DNA of 64,000 bases, taken from positions 1-64,000 of the forward strand of contig NZ_BBXA01000033.1 in assembly GCF_001014975.1 (NCBI RefSeq). The letters run 5' to 3'. Source of the stretch: Novosphingobium sp. MD-1 (lineage in GTDB: Bacteria > Pseudomonadota > Alphaproteobacteria > Sphingomonadales > Sphingomonadaceae). Position numbers and translations under genes: made by a program. A model generated the notes under the pieces. The model saw nothing but the letters and a program-made list of their open reading frames with translations. It was not told the DNA's origin and did no database searches. Positions 58,478 through 64,000 of the stretch are shown piece after piece. Numbering within the stretch: the stretch's first letter is position 1; each line of letters opens with the position of its first letter.

Positions 58478-60283
58478 TCAGGCCGTGGCGAAGGCTTCCA
58501 CCGGCAGTGCCATCACGGTTTCGCCACCCGCCTCGATCTCGCGCCGCAATGCGCCAGCCTGGGGGATAGAGCGCAGCGCGAAATGCTTCGCGGTGACCAG
58601 CTTGGCCTCGTAGAACAGCGTATCGTCCGTTCCCGCCGCCAGCGCCGCAGCCGCCACCTTGGCCATCTTCAGCCACATCAGGCCCAGCGAGACGATGCCC
58701 ATCAGCGTCATGTAGGCATAGGCGCCCGCGCCCAGCGCGTTGCGGTCGGTCATGCCGTGCTGGAGGAACCACATCGTCGCGGCCTTCAGCTCGCCATTGG
58801 CCTTGCCCAGCCGTTCCGCCACCAGCGCTACCGCATCGCCGCTATCGGCGGCGGAAGCGCATTCGTCATCGACCAGCTTGAAGAAGGCCTGCACCGCGCG
58901 GCCGCCGTTCATCGGCAGCTTGCGCCCGACAAGATCCATCGCCTGCACGCCGTTCGCGCCTTCATAGATCATGGCGATGCGCGCATCGCGCACGAACTGC
59001 TCCATGCCGCTTTCGGCGATATAGCCGTGGCCGCCCCAGATCTGCTGCATGTCGGTGGCGGTCTGGTAGCCCCTGTCGGTGCCGTAGCCCTTGATCACCG
59101 GCGTCAGCAGGCTGATCAGGTCGTCGGCCTCCTGCCGTTCTTCCGCCGTCGCCGCCTTGTGCGACAGGTCGACCAGCAGGCCGCCCCAGCCGGAGAAGGC
59201 GCGCATCCCTTCGGTGAAGGCCTTGGCATCCATCAGCATCCGGCGCACATCGGGGTGGACGAACAGCGGATCGGCCTTCTGGTCGGGCTCGGCGGGGCCG
59301 GTCAGCGCGCGGCCCTGCCGGCGCTCCTGCGCATAGAGCACCGAGTTCTGGTACGCGGCTTCCGCCTGCCCCAGCCCCTGGATGCCCACGCCCAGACGGG
59401 CCGCGTTCATCATCACGAACATCGCGGCAAGGCCCTTGTTCTCCTCGCCGACGATCCAGCCCTTCGCGTCCTCGTAGTTCATCACGCAGGTGGCATTGCC
59501 GTGGATGCCCATCTTGTGCTCGATCGAGCCGACCGACACGGCATTCTTCGCGCCCAGCGAGCCGTCGTCGTTCACCAGGAACTTGGGCACGATGAACAGG
59601 GAAATGCCCTTGCTCGATTCCGGCGCGCCCGGCGTCTTGGCCAGCACCAGGTGGATGATGTTCTCGGTCAGGTCATGGTCACCCGCCGAAATGAAGATCT
59701 TGGTGCCGGTGATGGCATAGGAACCATCGGCCTGCGGCTCGGCGCGGGTACGGATCAGGCCCAGATCGGTGCCGCAGTGCGGCTCGGTCAGGTTCATCGT
59801 GCCAAGCCATTCGCCGGAGACCATCTTGGGCAGATACTTTGCCTGCTGCTCAGGCGAACCCTTCGAGAGGATCGCGGAAATCGCGCCATTGGCAAGGCCT
59901 GGATACATCGCGAAGGCGTGGTTCGCGCTGCACATGTATTCTTCCATGACGAAGCCGATCACGTGCGGCAAACCCTGTCCGCCGAACGCCTCCGGCCCGA
60001 CGAGCGTGGGCCAGCCGCCCTCTACGTACTGGCGATAGGCTTCCTTGAACCCGGTCGGCGTCGTCACCGAAGCGTCGGGGTGGCGGGTGCAGCCCTCGAT
60101 ATCGCCCACGCGGTTGAGCGGCGCGACCACTTCGGAAACGAAGCGCCCCGCTTCCTCGATCACCGCGTCCGTCATGTCCTGCGTGGCGTTCTCGAACCCG
60201 GCCAGATGAGTATAGTCGGCCACGCGGACGACTTCGTTGACGATGAAACGCGTGTCCCGCGTTGGAGCCTTGTAGATCGGCAT
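58478..60283 (-). CDS. Acyl-CoA dehydrogenase, long-form (DmdC/FadE-like)
   Basis: A 601-residue acyl-CoA dehydrogenase of the roughly 590-residue subgroup with an extra C-terminal domain. FAD/substrate blocks: GTMNLTEPHCGTDLGLIRT, ITGTKIFISAGDHD, EHKMGIHGNATC, and the likely catalytic Glu in MIYEGANGVQAMDLVGRKL. The subgroup covers fatty acyl-CoA and 3-methylmercaptopropionyl-CoA dehydrogenases; the true substrate is unknown. It lies 10 nt downstream of a MerR-family gene and lacks the island operator, so it is probably separate fatty-acid metabolism. Confidence 0.92.
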   Translation of the reverse strand: MPIYKAPTRDTRFIVNEVVRVADYTHLAGFENATQDMTDAVIEEAGRFVSEVVAPLNRVGDIEGCTRHPDASVTTPTGFKEAYRQYVEGGWPTLVGPEAFGGQGLPHVIGFVMEEYMCSANHAFAMYPGLANGAISAILSKGSPEQQAKYLPKMVSGEWLGTMNLTEPHCGTDLGLIRTRAEPQADGSYAITGTKIFISAGDHDLTENIIHLVLAKTPGAPESSKGISLFIVPKFLVNDDGSLGAKNAVSVGSIEHKMGIHGNATCVMNYEDAKGWIVGEENKGLAAMFVMMNAARLGVGIQGLGQAEAAYQNSVLYAQERRQGRALTGPAEPDQKADPLFVHPDVRRMLMDAKAFTEGMRAFSGWGGLLVDLSHKAATAEERQEADDLISLLTPVIKGYGTDRGYQTATDMQQIWGGHGYIAESGMEQFVRDARIAMIYEGANGVQAMDLVGRKLPMNGGRAVQAFFKLVDDECASAADSGDAVALVAERLGKANGELKAATMWFLQHGMTDRNALGAGAYAYMTLMGIVSLGLMWLKMAKVAAAALAAGTDDTLFYEAKLVTAKHFALRSIPQAGALRREIEAGGETVMALPVEAFATA

Positions 60284-60293
60284 TGCTTGGTCC

Positions 60294-60776
60294 TCAGGAG
60301 TTGTGCGACCCGCCGGTTTCGGGATTGCGCCCTTCCAGACGCTCCCGCTTCACCAGAAGGTCGACGAAGCTGGTCAGTTCATCAATGGTGTCGGTGATGT
60401 CCGCCTGCTGGCGGCGCAAGTTGTCGATCCGTTCGCGGCACTTGGCGATGGTGACGCGGCGCTGTTCGGCACGCCCGTCGCCCAGATCGTAAAGATCGAT
60501 CATGTCGCGGATTTCGGCGAGGCTGAAACCCACGTTCTTGGCGCGCATGATCCATGCCAGCCGCGCCCGGTCGCGCTTGCTGTAGATGCGCGACAGGCCG
60601 AGCCGCGTCGGCGCGATCAGGCCCTCGTCCTCATAGAAGCGCAAGGCGCGAGCGGTAACGCCGAACTCGTTGGAGAGATCGGAAATCGTATACTGATCGC
60701 GTGCGCTCGCGTCAGGATGGTCGAGATGGCCGGTGTGGTCACGATTTGCGGCGGCGGACTGAGCGGGCATGCTCAT
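60294..60776 (-). CDS. MerR-family transcriptional regulator
   Basis: A 160-residue MerR-type regulator: YTISDLSNEFGVTARALRFYEDEGLIAPTR (helix-turn-helix, as consecutive motifs), RIYSKRDRARLAWIMRAKNVGFSLAEIRDMIDLY, then a coiled-coil dimerisation helix. It resembles the LiuR/CueR-like regulators that control acyl-CoA catabolism. No metal-binding cysteines near the C-terminus. Co-transcribed with the acyl-CoA dehydrogenase gene, which it probably controls. Confidence 0.9.
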   Translation of the reverse strand: MSMPAQSAAANRDHTGHLDHPDASARDQYTISDLSNEFGVTARALRFYEDEGLIAPTRLGLSRIYSKRDRARLAWIMRAKNVGFSLAEIRDMIDLYDLGDGRAEQRRVTIAKCRERIDNLRRQQADITDTIDELTSFVDLLVKRERLEGRNPETGGSHNS

Positions 60777-60802
60777 AGAGCTACCTACCCTTTACGTAAG
60801 CG

Positions 60803-61207
60803 TCAATCCACGATCCGCACAAGTTCTCCGTTATTATCGATCCGCCGGTAGAAACAGCTCCGCGCCAGCGTGTGGCAGGCCGGCCCCGCCGCCTCGACTC
60901 TCAGTTCCAGCGCATCCTGATCGCAATCCACGCGGATCTCGACGACCTTGAGCGTATGCCCCGAGCTTTCGCCCTTCATCCACAGGCGCCCGCGCGACCG
61001 GGAATGGAAATGGGCGAATCCCGTCTCGCGCGTCTTCGCGATCGCTTCAGCGTCCATATGCGCCAGCATCAGCAATTCGCCGGTACGATGATCCACCGCC
61101 ACCGCCGTCACCAGCCCGGCGGCATCGAACCTGGGCATGAAAACCCGCCCCTGTTCGCGCAATTCGGAGGAATCATCCTGTGAAATGGTAAGGACCTTTC
61201 TCTGCAA
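60803..61207 (-). CDS. hisI: Phosphoribosyl-AMP cyclohydrolase
   Basis: A 134-residue HisI, third step of histidine biosynthesis: ring opening of phosphoribosyl-AMP. Family motifs: LMLAHMDAEAIAKTRETG, FHSRSRGRLWMKGESSGHT, VDCDQDALELRVE and AGPACHTLARSCFYR (zinc-binding cysteines). The start is uncertain: TTG 61207 keeps the residues before MPRFDAAGL that relatives also have; ATG 61138 would give 111 residues. Confidence 0.93.
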   Translation of the reverse strand: MQRKVLTISQDDSSELREQGRVFMPRFDAAGLVTAVAVDHRTGELLMLAHMDAEAIAKTRETGFAHFHSRSRGRLWMKGESSGHTLKVVEIRVDCDQDALELRVEAAGPACHTLARSCFYRRIDNNGELVRIVD

Positions 61208-61508
61208 CCCGTATCAAATGAGGATTTGTTGCAGGATAACCACAGATGGGTCGCAAAATCCATCCAAACGCAACAATGGACTTTCGTCGGGGCGACCAAT
61301 CGCGGATGAAGAATGCGCGGTTTGAGGGAACCGCATTCTGGACCGCCGAAAGGCGGCGCAAAAGCGCCAAAGTTCAGGGAAAAAGAGGGCGGCTTCAGGT
61401 GCCGGAGACAGCGGAGGCTGGATCGGTATCTGGCCGGATGATGAGGGACCTAGAGCGGAGCGACAACAGGGGGCTGTCGTTGTAACGCTTGCAATTTCGT
61501 CACGAGGA
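61208..61508 (+). ncRNA. Orphan forward transcript region: candidate small RNA or short ORF
   Basis: No gene is recognised here, yet a clear forward-facing terminator follows at 61509. The stretch has several short hairpins (CCGCC gaaa GGCGG and GGCGC aaaa GCGCC near 61340-61365; CGACA...TGTCG near 61460). A 79-codon basic frame (61246-61485, starting MGRKIHPNATMDF) with a weak AGGAT upstream also exists. Either a structured small RNA or a small protein could explain the terminator. Confidence 0.35.
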
Positions 61509-61542
61509 CGCCCGGAATCGCAAGATTCCGGGCGTTTCTTTT
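61509..61542 (+). terminator. Strong intrinsic terminator, forward orientation
   Basis: Perfect 11-bp stem CGCCCGGAATC / GATTCCGGGCG with a GCAA tetraloop and TTTCTTTT tail. The tail is on the plus strand, so it ends a forward transcript although both neighbouring genes run on the minus strand. It touches the 3' end of the comF gene. Confidence 0.85.
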
Positions 61543-62341
61543 ATGGCCCCGTGTCCGTGCCGTCCAGGGATGTTCCAGACCGACCGGCTGCATCCAGCGC
61601 CTCATCCAGCACGCGGGCGAAACACGCGATGCGAATCCGGGCCGCCCCGGCTTTGCGCAGCGCGCGCAGGCAGGCGTCGGTCGTCGCGCCACTCGTCATG
61701 ACGTCATCCACCAGCAGCACGTTTGCGCCATTCAACCTGCTTGCCCAGCGCGGCGACGCAGCAATCGCGCCTGAGAGCGCCACCGCCCGCGCGCGGCGGT
61801 TCAATCCCCCCAACGGGGGCGTCTGCTTGACGCGAACGAGCGCATCGACGGCCAGCGCCTGCCCCGTAACCCGAGCGATCCGCGCTGCCAGCAGCGCGGA
61901 CTGGTTGAACCCGCGCCGCCACAAACGCCAGCGGTGGAGCGGCACCGGTACGACCAACCACTCCCCGTCCAGCTCTGGCAGCCGCGGCACGATCAATTGC
62001 GCCAGCAAGCCGGCAAGGCCAACGCGGCGCCCGTGCTTGAACGCCAGCACCAGATCGCGCGAGGCATCGTTGTAAAGCGTCGCCGCCGTGACCCCTTCAT
62101 GCTTCGGTGGACTGGCCAGACAGGGCGCGCAGATCAGATGCCCGTCATCGCGATGCTCTTCGCCCAGCGGCCTCTGGCAGAGCGCGCAGGCGGGATCGCC
62201 CGGAATGGCGAGCCTGCCCCAGCAGGCCACGCACAACCCGCCCTGCCGGGCCAGCGGATCGCCGCACAGCGGGCAGCGCGGCGGAAAGAGCAGGTCGATC
62301 ACCGGGGCCGTCACGGCGGCAAGGGAAGCGGACCGGAGCAT
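61541..62341 (-). CDS. comF: ComF-family phosphoribosyltransferase-like protein
   Basis: A 266-residue ComF family protein. N-terminal zinc finger cysteines (CPLCGD, CVACWG, CALCQRPL, CAPC), then a type I phosphoribosyltransferase domain with the PRPP loop VLLVDDVMTSGATT. The family takes part in DNA uptake in competent bacteria. ATG 62341 is chosen because the homology starts there; upstream sequence is low-complexity. Divergent from a methyltransferase gene, a common alphaproteobacterial pairing. Confidence 0.9.
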   Translation of the reverse strand: MLRSASLAAVTAPVIDLLFPPRCPLCGDPLARQGGLCVACWGRLAIPGDPACALCQRPLGEEHRDDGHLICAPCLASPPKHEGVTAATLYNDASRDLVLAFKHGRRVGLAGLLAQLIVPRLPELDGEWLVVPVPLHRWRLWRRGFNQSALLAARIARVTGQALAVDALVRVKQTPPLGGLNRRARAVALSGAIAASPRWASRLNGANVLLVDDVMTSGATTDACLRALRKAGAARIRIACFARVLDEALDAAGRSGTSLDGTDTGP

Positions 62342-62406
62342 GAACCGTGTTGTCCGCCCGGAACGGGGGCTTGGCAAGAGCATCCCGAACGGGCAGGCAG
62401 CCGCGC

Positions 62407-63213
62407 ATGGCTTCCGCGCTTCCCCCCGCCCCCGCACCGCCCGCGTCACCGCCGACCATCTTCTCAGCCGCTCGCCGCGCCGCGCTCCGCGCGCGGATGC
62501 GCCGGCTGCAGCAGCGCCCGGACGCGGCGCGCTACGTAGTGGACGACATGGTGGAGGACGTGCTCGACCGCCTGTCGTTCCTGCGCCACGCCCCGGCCCG
62601 GGCGCTGGTGATCGGCGACTGGACCGGCACGCTCGCCACAGCACTGGCCGCGCAGGGATGCGCCGTCACCCGCGCCGATCCGGTGCCCGGCCCTGGCGAA
62701 ACGCCGATCGACGAGGAAAACCCGATCCCGGCGAGCGAAGGCTTCGACCTCGTCGCCAGCCTCGGCACGCTCGATACCGTCAACGATCTGCCCGGCGCGC
62801 TGCTGCACTTGCGCCGCGCGCTGGCGCCCGATGGCCTTGCGATCATGAGCTTCAGCGGCGCGGGCAGCCTCCCCGCCCTGCGCGCGATCATGCTCGCGGC
62901 CGACGGCGACCGCCCCGCCCCGCGCATCCACCCGCAAGTGGACGTCCGCGCCGGCGGGCAACTGCTCCAGCGCTGCGGCTTTGCGGCGCCGGTGATCGAC
63001 AGCCGCTCGCTACCCGTGCGCTTCGGCAGCCTGGAACGGCTGGTGGGCGATGTGCGGGCGCAGGGGCTGAGCAACTGCCTCGCCCGCTCCGGCCCGGCGC
63101 TGGGCAAGGCTGCGCTGGCTAGGGCACGGGCCGCTTTCGCCGGACAAGCCGACGCGGAAGGCCGCGTGACCGAGACGTTCGAAATCCTGACGCTCAGCGG
63201 CTGGCGGAAGTAA
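62407..63213 (+). CDS. SAM-dependent methyltransferase-like protein (NDUFAF5/BioC type)
   Basis: A 268-residue class I methyltransferase-like protein. RLQQRPDAARYVVDDMVEDVLDRLSFL is the typical N-terminus of the NDUFAF5-like family next to comF; ALVIGDWTGTLATALA is a diverged SAM-binding motif I, with FDLVASLGTLDTVNDLPGALLHLRRALAPDGLAI for later motifs. The motif I glycines are partly replaced, so activity is uncertain. ATG 62407 is preferred over 62347. Confidence 0.82.
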   Translation: MASALPPAPAPPASPPTIFSAARRAALRARMRRLQQRPDAARYVVDDMVEDVLDRLSFLRHAPARALVIGDWTGTLATALAAQGCAVTRADPVPGPGETPIDEENPIPASEGFDLVASLGTLDTVNDLPGALLHLRRALAPDGLAIMSFSGAGSLPALRAIMLAADGDRPAPRIHPQVDVRAGGQLLQRCGFAAPVIDSRSLPVRFGSLERLVGDVRAQGLSNCLARSGPALGKAALARARAAFAGQADAEGRVTETFEILTLSGWRK

Positions 63214-63235
63214 CCCTCCGCCAGCGCGCCCTTTA

Positions 63236-64000
63236 TCAGCCCAAGGCGGCCTGCGCCGCCGCCAGGCGGGCGATCGGCACGCGATAGGGGCTGGCGGACA
63301 CGTAATCGAGGCCGGTCTTTTCGCAGAACGCGATCGAGGCCGGATCGCCGCCGTGTTCACCGCAGATGCCCAGCTTGATGTCGGACCGGGTCTTGCGGCC
63401 GCGTTCCGCCGCCAGTTCGACCAGCTGGCCCACGCCCTCGATGTCGAGGCTGACGAACGGATCGCGCGGGTAGATGCCCTGATCGACATAGGGATTGAGG
63501 AAGCGCGCGGCGTCGTCGCGGCTGACGCCCAGCGTGGTCTGGGTCAGGTCGTTGGTGCCGAACGAGAAGAACTTGGCTTCCTCGGCGATCTCGCCCGCCA
63601 TCAGCGCGGCGCGCGGCAGTTCGATCATCGTGCCGACGAGGTAATCGAGCGTGTGGCCCTTTTCGGCGAAGACCTCCGCCGCCACGCGATCGACCAGCGC
63701 CTTGAGGATTTCGAGTTCCTTCCTGGTCGCGACCAGCGGGATCATCACTTCGGGCACGACCGCCTCGCCCGATTTCGCCGCCACATCGCAGGCGGCCTCG
63801 AAAATGGCGCGGGCCTGCATTTCGTAGATTTCGGGGAAGGTGATGCCAAGGCGGCAGCCACGATGGCCGAGCATCGGGTTGAACTCGTGCAGTTCGCCCG
63901 CGCGGCGCTTCAGGTGATCGACGCCCAGGCCGGTGACTTCCGCCAGTTCGGCGAATTCCGCATCGCCGTGGGGCAGGAATTCATGGAGCGGCGGATCGAG
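63236..64000 (-). CDS. ppdK: Pyruvate, phosphate dikinase, C-terminal part (5' end outside window)
   Basis: The last 254 residues of PPDK, which interconverts pyruvate and phosphoenolpyruvate. NPMLGHRGCRLG, EVMIPLVATRKELE, GTMIELPRAALMAGEIAEEAKFFSFGTNDLTQTTLG (as successive family blocks) and the catalytic Cys in LGICGEHGGDP belong to the PEP-utilising C-terminal barrel. The frame stays open to the window edge. It would supply PEP from pyruvate, but it is not linked to the island by any operator. Confidence 0.95.
   Translation of the reverse strand, partial: LDPPLHEFLPHGDAEFAELAEVTGLGVDHLKRRAGELHEFNPMLGHRGCRLGITFPEIYEMQARAIFEAACDVAAKSGEAVVPEVMIPLVATRKELEILKALVDRVAAEVFAEKGHTLDYLVGTMIELPRAALMAGEIAEEAKFFSFGTNDLTQTTLGVSRDDAARFLNPYVDQGIYPRDPFVSLDIEGVGQLVELAAERGRKTRSDIKLGICGEHGGDPASIAFCEKTGLDYVSASPYRVPIARLAAAQAALG

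Noticed and set aside
58154..60397. Long plus-strand open frame opposite the acyl-CoA dehydrogenase gene
   Set aside because: Antisense shadow of a well-conserved minus-strand gene, with His/Arg-rich composition and no motifs.
58478..60776. Acyl-CoA dehydrogenase and MerR gene as part of the catabolic island
   Set aside because: No copy of the island operator precedes them and they have their own regulator; grouped as separate metabolism.
61246..61485. 79-codon basic small protein as a firm gene call
   Set aside because: Weak ribosome binding site and no known family; kept only as one explanation for the orphan terminator.

Overview
This GC-rich window reads like the chromosome of a sphingomonad (alphaproteobacterium of the Novosphingobium/Sphingobium type). 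The basis is a decarboxylase very close to sphingomonad LigW (5-carboxyvanillate decarboxylase), a large TonB-dependent receptor, and the gene neighbourhoods and protein style throughout. Gene positions come from reading frames, start-codon context and remembered family motifs; no database search was run.

Region 1 (1-13.3 kb, minus strand) is a two-partner secretion locus. A TpsB outer-membrane transporter is followed one to ten bases later by an enormous filamentous-haemagglutinin-like TpsA exoprotein, which runs off the left edge still open after more than 3,850 codons. Diverging from it (13.5-16.0 kb) are a LuxR-type response regulator and an overlapping hybrid histidine kinase, with an inverted-repeat element between the two units. 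A transposase remnant abuts the kinase.

Region 2 (16.2-28.3 kb) is mixed accessory and stress content: an ECF sigma/anti-sigma pair in an operon with a metallophosphoesterase and a c-type cytochrome; a quinone reductase; a hemerythrin; an isochorismatase-like hydrolase; a decayed histidine kinase; a Tat-exported unknown protein next to a beta-lactamase-fold/DUF302 fusion that has lost its catalytic motifs; a TehA-type transporter; and a SnoaL-kinase fusion.

Region 3 (28.4-58.1 kb) is the most interesting part: an aromatic-compound catabolic island of about 22 genes. It holds three aldehyde dehydrogenases, LigW, a stilbene-cleaving-type carotenoid oxygenase, an HpaB-type hydroxylase with flavin reductase, two VAO/PCMH-type flavoproteins (one with a cytochrome c), a GMC oxidoreductase, uptake proteins, and a lower pathway of flavin monooxygenase, gentisate dioxygenase, FAH-type hydrolase, aconitase-family hydratase, class III CoA-transferase and HMG-CoA-lyase-like enzyme. 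That set fits direct hydrolysis of a (methyl)maleylpyruvate, hydration, CoA activation and retro-aldol cleavage to acetyl-CoA and pyruvate. Nine copies of one 26-bp element (three alternating AGAAC/GTTCT half-sites) lie before the transcription units of the island. They probably form the regulon of the IclR-type regulator encoded in the middle.

Region 4 (58.5-64 kb) returns to general metabolism: an acyl-CoA dehydrogenase with a MerR regulator, hisI, an orphan forward terminator, comF, a methyltransferase, and the 3' end of pyruvate phosphate dikinase. No tRNA, rRNA or CRISPR array was seen.
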